A program made the translations under genes and the position numbers. From the NCBI GenBank assembly GCA_002329225.1, contig DCTF01000138.1, positions 18,251 to 32,068 of the forward strand: 13,818 nucleotides of DNA, read 5' to 3'. This DNA is from Ruminococcaceae bacterium UBA1447 (lineage in GTDB: Bacteria; Bacillota; Clostridia; Oscillospirales; Acutalibacteraceae). Positions 1 to 12,100 of this stretch are shown here, in pieces. The notes under the pieces were generated by a model. The model did no database searches. It saw only the letters and a program-made list of their open reading frames with translations, and was not told the origin of the DNA. Position 1 is the first letter of the stretch, and each line of letters begins with the position of its first letter.

Positions 1-198
1 GGTCCAGCTAACGGCGGTGAGGTAATCCCTCGGAGCCGTAATGGCACTCACCGGGTTTGCAGTGCTGAGTGCGAGTGTGTCAACATACTGGGAGTATTTA
101 GTATCTATCGTTGCTGACGCAATTGCGGAGCAACCGATGAGGAGTTGGAATTTTTGCGGAATATACTCATCTTCACCATAGCCGCTGTCGAGTTCGGT
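1..198 (-). other. Start of a further linker, cut by the window edge (residues 4509-4574)
   Basis: Sixty-six residues after the close of module 8: TELDSGYGEDEYIPQ, then FQLLIGCSAIASATIDTKY and DYLTAVSWT at the edge. It has no GLUG core and the strand-like composition of the other linkers. Its last residues vaguely recall the EYDLTWEAS part of linker 7, so the modular pattern may go on beyond base 1. Confidence 0.5.
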
Positions 199-3100
199 TA
201 TTGCTTTAAGCTGGGGATAAGCCGTCTCTGACAGTGATTTTACATAAACCGCTTGTGCCGGGGCGCTGAAATACGTCATGCTCATAATACAGCCGGTAGG
301 AGTGGTATCCTCAAGTCTTGCATAAGTAGAAGAGCCGGAGATGGATTTGTCAGCAAAGGCATCTGTAACGGTGCCTGTATTAGTGCCGCAGAACACCCCT
401 GTTTGAACTGCGTTTGCGTCTACAGTAACCTGACCTGCACTGAAAGCATTTTTAATCGTACCCGCATTAAGGCCGGCAAAACCGCCTATGTTGTCATAAC
501 CGCTCACACTCGTTCTGGAGAAGGCATTCTCTATTAAACCGGTGCCGACATTAGTGCCGGTGATACCGCCTAAGGCATTTGCGCCGTTAGATGAGGTTAC
601 ATTACCCATGGTGAAACAATCTATTATATGACCGCTGTTGGAACCGGTAAGGGCACCGGCAAAAGCATTTGTCTGAGAAGCCGCTGCGGTTGAAACAGTA
701 CCGCCGCCATAGGCACTTGTTTCAACGGAAGCGCCTTCATTGTTGACAGCCACTATACCGCCCACTAAGGTGTTGCCGGTTACATTCACTTTAACCGAAG
801 TATTCTTGACAGTGCCTGAGTTAAATGCAATTACACTCGCCACATTGTTACCGCCGGCCACAGAGCCGCTTAAAATCATGCAGCCGTCTACAACACCGGC
901 ATTGTTACGCGCAAGTGCAGTGCCCGTGTTTTCATTCGCTGTGCCGCGGGAATCAATGTTAAGGTTAACAAAGACTACATCCTTTATTTCTGAAAGGTTG
1001 CTGACACCGTAGAGGAACTCTTTGGTTGAGGTGAAGTTGTTAATTCTGAAATCGTTACCGGCAAAGTCAATGCCTTTAAACGTTATAGATCCGGGATAAG
1101 TTTCCGAGGTAATATCGCCTATATAGTGATTGTCATTGGAGGTATCGCTGTCCCAATTGGGGGCCTTAACCTCCACATCAAGAAGTTCTTTTGTGACAGG
1201 ATCAAAGGTATAAATAACATCTCTGGTCATATCTATATCACTGAGGAGCTTAAAGTAAACCTTGTCTTCATAGTTATGGCAGGCTCCGCTCTCATCAATC
1301 GTGACAGGGGAATACCAAGTGTCGTAGAAGTTTGCAAATCCGTAATCGGCCGCATCTGCATAACCTTGAGCGGTCAGACCTATGTGCCGCAAATCTTCCT
1401 TTGTTGCTATCAAGTATGGTTTTGCCTCGGTACCCAGCATTTCAGCACAAAGCCGGTCGAATCGGCGGGTAGCGTACTGGGCATTATCGGTAACCCAAAC
1501 ATTAAGGCTTAGATTTTGGTAAGTATTAAGGGTACGCACGGGTACGAACACACTGCTTATTCCATCGGCAGCAAGCGATACCATAAATTCAACTTCGCTG
1601 TCTTCACTGGCTTCCCAAGTAAGGTCATATTCAACAGCATCAACCACTATTTCAGGGGGCATGGTCAGAGGCATAGTAATACCGTTGCCGGCAAAAGCGG
1701 AAGTATCGCGTTCATTGGGGGTTACCGCCACAACACTTACTATTGTAGGATAAAGGATTCTCGGATTCGTGTTACCTGCAAGCAATTTAAGGCAAGGATA
1801 TGCGCCGCTGTTTATACTCCAGAACTCGTTTGAGAGTGCGATAACACTCGTATCCGTACTCCAAAATTCGGTTGTTTTCAGAGCCTTCACACTACCGGTG
1901 GGCATAACAGTCAAATCACCTATAGGAAGGAAGTCTGCTCCGTAGCCGTTAGTCCAGTAGTCAAAGTAAAGGTTGGAAAAACCTACTGTCGCACCCAGAG
2001 TGGTACCTATCGCTCCACCGAAGGCGGAGGCAAAGTAAGTGTTGGGAAGTTCAGTGAGACCTGGTAAAGTAGTGCGTTTAACACTACCGGACGAATAGCA
2101 GTCTTGCAGGGCTCCTATGGAAACTCCGGTAATACCGCCCACACCGGCCGCTACGTTGCCGGAAGCACTACCCTGTACGTCACCTGTAAACTTGGCATCT
2201 ACAGAGGAAGATGCATAGCAAGAGTTAATATCGTCGAGGTTTACGCCCACAAAACCGCCGGCGCCGAAATAGATGGTGCGGCCGCCGCTGTTCTTCATTT
2301 CACCTATATTTTCAGCTTCCACCACACCGCTTGCAAAGCAGGCCTCTAAAAATTCACCGGCCATATAAACCCCGGCAAAGCCTCCTATACCGATAACTCT
2401 GGCGGTTGTTGAGTAACCGAAGTTGTCAACAGAAGTAACTTTTACACTTCCGGAGGCAAAGGAGGCCCTCACCTTGGCAGATTGGATTACACCTGCAAGG
2501 CCCCCGGCACCGAAGTTGTTAATTTCGTAGTTGTCGGTGATTTCAGCCAGAACTGCACCTGTTGAGTAGCAGTCCGCCACGGTAGCTTGAAGTTCTTCGC
2601 CGAGCAGGCCAACAAGACCACCCACAACATCCTTACCGGTCACGGTATTCACCGTGCTGGAGTTGATAATAGAACCGGAGGATGCACCCACAAGACCTCC
2701 TACGGATCTTGAGCCCTCAACAGCTCCACCACCCGTCACGCGGCAGTTTTCAATGGCGGAATATCCGTTGGCATAACCGACTAAGGCACCCACATTTTTG
2801 CGGCCCCGAGCATTGACATTTTCTAAATTAAGGTTATATATTCCGGCGGAACCGCCTGTCTCACCGGTGAGAACTCTGAACAGCCCTATATTGTCATCAA
2901 GGTTAATATCCTTTTGAACATTTACATTACTAATAGTAAATTCGTTACCGTTAAACTTGCCATAGAAGCCGTTATCGGACAAGGACAAGCTCTCGGACAT
3001 TATCGGCTCGAAGGCAACATTGCGCAGGTTTATATCAGCAATAAGCTGGTAGCGCGCAGCAGACTTGATTGGGTCAGTGTTAATACCTGAATAAAATTCA

Positions 3101-6100
3101 CAGAACTTGGTGTTTGGAGCTTCGGCGTTATTTTCATTTGTCATAGCCCTTAGCTGACGCTCCGTGGCTATATAATAATGGTAATTCTCATATTCCAACG
3201 GGATTCTTACGTTACGCACATAGTTCAGACCGCTAATATTAATACTAATGGTAACAGCAGGAGCACGGTGACCGCAAACAAGTTTTCCGTCTTTAAAGGA
3301 GGTCGTACCAACCTGATTGGAATATTCCGGATAAGTTTTCCTGCCGAAAATATTGCGGTAAAGGACTACATTATCGCCATCATTACGGAACAAGAGGTCT
3401 ACCGCCCGGTCATTTACTCCGGTCTTATCATTGCCATAAAGGTCGGGGTCATAACCCGCAGGATAGGGCGATAAATCGGTGGTATCGAACTTGGAGGAAC
3501 GCAAAGTTAATGCGCCGCCGTTCAAAGCAGAGGGCAGGTAAGGTGAATATTTTAAACCGTTTGCAGGAGTAGTATCTTTTTCGTTAACAAACAGGGGCAG
3601 AGCCGCCAAAGCACTGTGGTTGCCGGCGTAAGTATCCGGAGCAGCAGAGCCGCTCATGGTCATTTTAAGGCTTGGGTAACTACCCGACTGAACAGTCCAT
3701 TCGCCTTCAGCAAATCCCGTGGGCAGAGTACCGTTTGTAAGGGTTTCAGTTGTGGCCGCAGTGCCTTGGGCTGTGCTCAGGCCCAAAATGCTGCTGTCAT
3801 AATAAGCCGAAGTTACCGTTCCGACAGAGGCACTGTATGCCACCGGGAACATAGTAGAACGGAAAGAAGTATTCGTGCCCGCAACATAAATCTTAGAGGC
3901 ATAGACCCTGGTACCTGTAGCCGCCGTTGTATGACCGATAAGAATCGCTTGGGCACCGGAGGGCATATATTGGTTGACGAGTCCCGTTCTGATGTCTCCG
4001 GTAAAGAAAGCATTTTCAACATTAAGATTTTTGCCGCCCATTATGGCACCTACAAGACCGCCGGCTCCCGCAAAACCGGAATAAATGCTGCCGGTTGCAA
4101 AGCATTTTGTTAAACTGAGATCCCCGGCAGAGTTATTCAGCCTGCCGGCTATACCTCCGGCCTCACCGGCGTAAGAACTGTCGACAATACCGTAGGCTAC
4201 AACTTCGCAAGTAGTAAAGGAACCGTTAATTGAAGATTGCAGGGCACCTACAAGACCGCCAACATAGTGCTGACCGGCCACAGATGAACCGACAACGGAA
4301 CAGTTGTCAATAACAACGCCCGATTCACAATAAGCGATAAGGCCGCCGACATATTTTCTGCCGTTTATGCCTCCATCTCTGATATTAGTGTGTTCTACAA
4401 GTTCAATATGAATGTCCCTGAACTGAGCGCCGGCGGCTGCATAGCCGAAGAATCCGATATAGTCCATGGAGTGAAGAGTGGCTTTCACCCCTGTTATGCG
4501 GTACCCCTGACCGTCAAAGGTTCCGCTGAACTTAGCGCCTTGGTGACCTGCGGTGGAAGGATCGGTATCATAGGCGATGGGTCTGAAACCTTTACCTTCA
4601 AAGGCGGTATCTCTGTAGTAGAGTATGCCGTCTTCATCATCTTCTATAGCGGGATTCTTGGCGCTGTAGTCTGACTGCTGAATGTGAAGGTCGTTCATCT
4701 GCAGATAGCACATTTCGGGCAAGTAATACATCAGAGTAAGCTGCTCTACATCATAGATTTTAAACGGGTCATCAACCGTGCCTTTGCCGGTAATTTCAAA
4801 GCTGATTTGAGGTATACCTATTTCAAGGCCGTAATCCAAGTCGGACACAATATAACCGCTGCTTGTGGAACTAAGCGGATCAATGGTAAAACGATGAGAA
4901 ATTGTAGGATGCTGATCCACATAAGCGGAGGTAGTGGAGTAAAAGCTGTGGAAAGAAATCTGGTGATAAGGGTCAATTGAAACCGGCCCCTGAGTAAGGT
5001 CATCAGGGGTACCGGTGCCGTTATCTACCAAAATACGCGCATTAAAAACAGTGGGAATCGGATTGTCTTTAAAGTACGGCGCTATGGCAATCTCCCTGTA
5101 TTCACCCATGGGAGTACCGTCAGCCACAATATCCACCGTAAAAGCACCGAAACCGTTGCACCAGAAAAGGTCTTTAACCCCACCGGAGTTCTTAAGGTAT
5201 GCATTCATCGTCGAATTGCCGATTAAGTTTATATTTTGAGGATAAGAGCTGATATGAATATTTTCGAAAATTGCAGAATAGCTTCCCTCCGGGACAGATG
5301 TAAGAGAAGCGGCATTACCGATTATTTTTCCCTTGTTGGCGCTCTTTGTCTCAACACTTGCACTGGAGATACAGTCAATTATAAGGGTTGAATCGGGGGC
5401 AGTAAAGCCGTCGCTCCCGGCTACACAACCTATTATGCCGCCGATATCCGTACCCTCAGCCGTGTTGAGGGAAGAAACCCCGCCGGCAGCCACACAGCCC
5501 TCAATACGAACTTCTCTAAGGTCAACATAGAAACCCTTAATGGCGCCCACAATGGCACCGCCCTCAAGTTTGGAGTTAATATAGGCGTATGATTCACAAG
5601 CCTTGATAAGTACACTGAGATCGTTAGTCTGCCAGGCCAAGTCATTTCTGAGAGCGATCTTTCCCAGCACGCCGCCTGCACAACCCCTGGTAGCATTAAG
5701 AGCTACATCGTTGCCTAAATCATTGTTTTCCAATATAAGTTGAACGGGCTTGTCAACCATTGCAAAGATTCCGCCTACAACAGCAGTTGTGGTATTGGCA
5801 GTGGTTTTAACTACGGTTGCACCGTGTCCGTCAATCAGGGAGGAGTTTTTTACCTCTACCGGAGAAGTGGCAGTGGCTCCGGCAATGCTTGCCGTGGCGA
5901 CTATGCCTGCTGCATATAGTCCGGAGGAAACATCAACCCCGCCCGCATTACAGTTATGAATTTTTTGTGCTGCGGCGGCTATACCTGCCGCAGTGGAGTA
6001 AAGGTTGGTTCCCAATGCGGAAACTGAAGTATTCTTCACCGTGCAGTTAAGGAGGCCCGCAACAGCGGGATTATCTACGGAGGAGCGCTCAAAGCCCACC

Positions 6101-9100
6101 AGACCGCCGGCATAGGAATGGTTATTGAATGATGCTGCATATGTAGAGGTAACTTTACCTGAATTAACTTCTATATTCTCAACTACCGCTTCAGAACCGT
6201 TACCCGATATATAGCCGGCAAGGGTGCCGACATATTTGCCGCCGGTGAATTCGGTGTTGTTCAGTGTCAGGTCATAAACTCTGCCGCCACCCTGAATTTT
6301 TGCGAAAAAGCCGACAAATTCAGCAGCAGGTCTGTTAGTCTTAACTCCGCTGATGCTGAAGCCGTTGCCATCATAGTTGCCGGTAAAGTAGACATTGGAG
6401 GCAAGGCCTTTTATGGGTTCCCAAAGGGCGCCTTCATTATAAAACGCACCGCCGGGTTCAAAGTCTTCGGGTTGAAATTCAAGGTCAGCACTTTGATAAA
6501 AGTAACGTGAAGGCAGAAGCCTTACAAGCATAAGGTGATTAATCGTGCTTATGTGGTAGGGATAATCTTCGGAACCGTTACCCAAGAGTTCGGCATAAGC
6601 TAAAAGATTCAGGGCAACTTTTAATCCGTTTTCATACTCAAAAATAAGGTTGTCGGAAGCGTCTTCCGCTGTTTTTATCAGGGTTCTGCTGGGTACATCA
6701 TAGGTAACCAAGCCCGGAGTCTCAGAGTAGACGGCCTTAAGCTTAAACTCGACCCCCTGCTTATCTTCGAACAAGTCGAACTCTCCGCCGTCTCTAATGC
6801 CGTAATCACCGATGATTTTAGGAGTTTGAATCTTGTTGTTGCTACCGGCGGCATTAAATACTTCGGGATACTCGCCAAGTACAACAATCATATTATCGGA
6901 AAACTCAAGGGCATTGCGCAGGCCGCGGTAATCCGCCGTCCAGTCTTCTTCGGGGAGATTGAGATCATAGACGCTTGCAAAAAGATTCGGGGACTGGATG
7001 GTGTTGATTGCACCGACTCCGGTATAACCTTCACCAAACTGATAGCTTGAAAACTTGACATTAATAAAGGGCAGGTGGGTGTAGATTACATTTGCCGGTA
7101 AAAGGACAGGGTCAGCACCGCCAAGAAGCAAGCCCTTTTTAGCCTGAGGTCCTGCGGTAACGTCGGCAGCCACCACGATGTTTTTAATTAAGGAGTCTGT
7201 AGTGCCTGAATTGAGCTGGTGAGTATTGCCCTCAATAAAGGCTATTATTCCTCCGGTATATTTGTTTGCCTGTGCCGAACCGCCGACAATACTGTCGTGA
7301 AGTTTTACACGTCTTCCGTTTAAAATATGACCGATGAAAGCCGAGGCGGAACTGTTAAGAACCCCACTGTAGACATTGGTAGCCGAAACATCGGCAAAAC
7401 TTCGGCATTTTTCAATTGTGAGGAAGGCGGTGCCGTCAAGACCGCTTCTGCCCACAATACCGCCGGAAATGTTCTTCGAAGTAACGGTGACCGCTTCATC
7501 GACCACAGATTTTTGAATAATGGAATTACCGCCGGTGCCCTCAAAAGCTCCGGCAATACCGCCCGCACCGGCACTTTCTTCTCCGGAGGCATCTACTTCG
7601 GTAGTACCGGTTACAAGGGAAGAGGTAATCATTACGCCCTTATTAAGGTTATAACCTAAAATACCGCCGGCACGGGCACCGCCGACAATCTCACAAGAGT
7701 CAACGGTTACATCGTAACCGGAACCCATATAGGCGGGGTCGCCTATGGTGCCGCTGAATGTGCCGGCAATACCGCCCGCATAGCCGGATTCCTGATTGGT
7801 TTTAATCAGGCAGCCGGAAACACGGCAGTTTTGCAGATTGGAGTTAGCGGCTTGCCCGACAATGCCGCCGGAATAAAGCAGGGTTCTTTCAAGAGATGAG
7901 TTTTCCACATTAATATTAAAGAAATCGGTATTTGCGCCCGCTCTGCCGACAACAAAACCGGCATAATCCGTTACCTGAGTATCCCCTACTATAACAAAGT
8001 CGGAAATTGTAAGGTCATGTATACTAGGAAAATGGTATTCTTCCCGAACGGTATCATAGTGAGTCGCTGTTTGGGCGAACAGACCGGCATCGGCTCCTGA
8101 GCCGGCAATTATAACCTGCTTCAGACCGGAAATAGTATGCCCTCCGCCGTCAAAGCCGCCGCAGAACGGTAAAGGAGTAGCAGCGGAAGATGTGCCTATC
8201 ATGGGGTCAAAGCCCTTGCTGCCATTGTAGTAGGCACCGTCAAAACGGAAGTCTTCCGGGGTGAAGACAAGATCATTTGCAAGGAGATAAAATCCGCCGA
8301 AGTATTCATTGTTTGAGTAGTCCGTAAGAATATTCTCTTTCATGGCAACAAGGTCATCCTTTGTCCTTATCAGGAAAGGATCATCGGAGGTACCTTCACC
8401 GCCCCAATCGTAGTCAACACCGCTTATTTGAATCGGAATAAAGGCCTCAAAACTGAGAGCAACGGGAATAAGTCCTCCGTAAAGAAGTACACTGCCGTTA
8501 ACATACTCCGCCTTGATACCGGTGGTAAAATTCCGCCAGGCGGTCAAATAAACCAATTGATTTGCACGGTCGAAGTAGTCCACGATAAGGGCGGAGTCAT
8601 TGAAAGAAACCCAGCCGGCAGGACTTACGTCATATGCGGAAGGAGGAAGATTATCGACATTAATCTGAACCTGGATGTTACCGTTAATTTGAAAAGCCTG
8701 ATCGCTTCCGTGCTGATAATGGTCAGGGTTGTTAACGGAGTCGGGTTTGTTAATATCAAGATAGGTCATATTAGTTGCCTGCAAATAAGGATACGTAAGG
8801 TGGGAGCCGGCGTTCCCATAAGCTATTATATCTTGCGGATAGGAAGAAAACACTATACCGGAAAAGGCAGTGTCTATAGTAGTGTCCGAAAAAGCAACAA
8901 ACATAGATGCCGCTTGAGTACCGAGGATTTTACCTTTATTCGGAGTAATAAGGGTTGTAGTAATAACGGTAGTAATATAACAGTTAGTTGCGTAGGGTTG
9001 CGTATAAGAAGTGACAAGCAGTGTGGGGGAATTGGTGTGATTGCCGACAAGGCCCGCCACACCTTCGGCAGAAGATCCGGTAAGGGTAATGCTTCCCCCT

Positions 9101-12100
9101 GCTACGGAATTTGAAAGCTGGAAGTTCTCGGCTCTGTTGTTAACAACACCGGCAATACCGCCCGCATTTACAGCGGGACGGAAAGAGGTAATTTCGGCAA
9201 AACTCTGGCAATTGGTTATTGTTGTTTTTGCTGCAATATTAGACGAAGCTATCCAACCGATGATACCGCCGGTTCTTTTGCCGTTTTCCACTAAAATGCC
9301 GCTTTTGACAATACAATCTTCAATAATAAGCTGATGAGCGGTGGAATAGTCACCGACAATACCTGCAGCAATACCGTCAAAGTTTGCTATGCTGGTGTAT
9401 GAAAGGTCAAGGTCCGGCACCTTTATTACGGTGTTGCCTGCAACGGTACAGTTTTTAACAGTCAGGTTATTGGTTCCGTACGTTACACTGCCGTTGTCAC
9501 CCTTGCCGATAATACCGCCGGCCACCATGCCTTCCACTAAAGTGTCGGTAACAAGGCAGCCTTGAGTACCCGTATCACCTACGGTACCTTTTATCATGCC
9601 GGCAATACCGCCGGTGGCACCGTTACCGGTAGCAGTAGTGCCGCTGTTAAAAATATGCAAACCGTTAACCTCGGCACCCTTTACATTGATCAGACGGCCT
9701 TGACCTACAATTCCGCCCACATAGCCGGTGCCGCTGATAGAGCCTGCGCCCTCACCTTTTTTGACCGATACATTCGTAATTCCAACTGCCTTATAAATGC
9801 CGTTGTGGAAGCCCAAAACCCCGCCCAAGCTTTGTTCACCTTGAACGGATATGCCTGTAACATGGGCATTTGTTATGCTTAAAGTTGGTTGTGTAATTGA
9901 AGTAGAATTGGCACAGGAACCTACAACACCGCCTATTTGGTTTTTTCCTTCAAGAGAAATATTATTAATAGTTACATTGGAAATGTTTATCCCGGTATTA
10001 AGGGCGGCATTGCCCAACACACCGCCTGCTGCTGCAGTGTTGCCTGAAGCGGATACGGAGAGATTGTCAATCTCAATATCACTCAAACTGAGGGTACGGC
10101 CGGTAGTAGCGACCGAATTGCCGACAACGCCGCCCAGTCTTGTGGTTCCGACAACCTGACAATCAACTATCTTTATCCCCATACCGCCGGCGGTAACCTT
10201 ACCTATTATTGTATCAACGGTACCGGCACCCGCATGGGCAACACCGGCAATACAGCCGGCGCCGCCCAATGCACCGGTTACATTGAAGGAGCAATCTTTA
10301 AGAGTGAAATCCCCTATTTTTGCCCCTGCTACAAAGCCGAAAAGACCCACACCTTGGTCTACCGACTCCACACTGAGGTTACTTACAGTTTTACCGTTGC
10401 CGTCAAATATGCCGCCAAATTTATAAGTGGCATTTCCGATGGGTTTGTAGTTATTGTAGCCGTTCATATCTATGTCGGCATAAAGTCTGATTTTAAAGTT
10501 TGCTCCGTTGGTAAGCAGTCTTGACTGTTCATCACTGAGGTATTGAAGCTCCGCCGGGGTGTAAACCATGAAGTAACCGTTACCGTCAACACTTATACCG
10601 TTGTTGATAGTAATACGAGCGCGAAGGCCGGTAGAGGTATGAACCGCCTCAAACCCGGTTTCAATAGGAAGGGTGGCACCGGTAGTCATTTTTATGCTGA
10701 AAAGCAAAGTAGTATTATTTTCAATGCTCCGGCTCATGACCGTCACCTTATTGGGGTCTACCGAATCGGTAAAATCACCTACGACGGGGTTTTCGAACAT
10801 AGTGACGGAGGGCGGAACGGTTAGATGAATACTGTTAACACCGCCGTCAGTGGGGACAAAACCGAAATCGCCTTCATCAAATTTCCACTCTATTACAGAG
10901 TCTGATTCACTGATATTGTTAACGGGGAGAACCGTTGCCTGATTTGCAGGATTTGTATCTTTAAGGCTCCAATATAAGTTTTCCACCAAGTGATTAGCTA
11001 ATTTGTTACCAATGGCTATATGACCGCCACGCTGAACCTTGCCTGCGGCAAAGCAATTGAGCAGTTTACCTTCGTTTGCAGAAATACCGCCGATCAGACT
11101 GCCCACGTTGGGCAGAGTAGCATCGGAGGAAATATCGGCATTTGAGCCGCAGTTTTCAATTCGAGCTTTTTCAGCATTAAGGTGACCAATAAGACCGCCT
11201 ATATTATTGGCATCCGCTGTAGTTATATTAACCGGCAGGTTGGTAAAGCAACCGTAAACATAAGCATTACCCCGCAGTGTATTTATAAGACCGCCGGTAT
11301 TGGAAGAAAGTCCGCCGTAAATACGCAGATATGCCGAGGCATCACCGGTGAGTTTGACTGTTTTAACCGTGCCGCCATAAACGGAGCCTAAAACGCCGGT
11401 GGTTATTTCACCGGTTACTACGATGTTCAGGCTGTAAATATAACCTTTTGCAAGGTTTGCCTCAATATCGGGACCGCCGTTTTCAGGCGGGGTATCACCC
11501 CGAGAGCCATAAACACCTTTGAAAAGATTTCTGTTCACGGAGAGGGTTCTGCCGTTACCGTCAAGGGTGCCGGTAAAGTTTGTCTCTATCCAAGTGAGAG
11601 GTTGTGTCATGTCAAAATCCAAACGGAAGTCGGCATAAGGAACACTATACAAAATGGCAAGGGAGGGTTGGCTGTTTATGCCTATGGGATTAATCCGGCT
11701 GACTACGGGATCGGCACCCGCCCCCGTGGTAATGGCTGCATGGATAAACAGCCGCTGATTAAAGGAGCGGGAAACAGCATCGGCCCCCACCCTTGAAGGT
11801 CCGGTTTGAGGCAGAGCAAAAGTAACATAATAAAATATGATTTGACTTACACCGGAGCCGGCACCGGCCGTTAAAACCACATTATCGCCCGTAGCATCAA
11901 GGCTTAAGTGAGTACCCGGGGAACTGAATGCAGTGGGAAGACCCATGGCGGGACCGCCCGTACCCCAGGAATGGGTAAACAGGGTCTTTGATACCGTTGT
12001 GACAAGGGAAGGTTTAATGTTAAGCGCCTTGACACCTTTACTTATATCGTAGTCATCCGAGCCGTTTAGGGCACAATGGGTAGGCAGTGAGCTGACCGCA

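Noticed and set aside
8428..9114. 228-codon plus-strand open frame, the longest on that strand
   Set aside because: It lies fully antisense to module 3 and the linker 3 region of the giant gene. Its protein is Ile/Val/Arg/Gly-mixed without domain or signal features, and I saw no convincing ribosome binding site. It is a shadow of the Gly/Asn-rich coding strand.
10957..11757. Possible frameshift or pseudogene in the divergent module 2
   Set aside because: The frame is continuous through it, with no stop, and the coil motifs are intact on both sides in the same frame.
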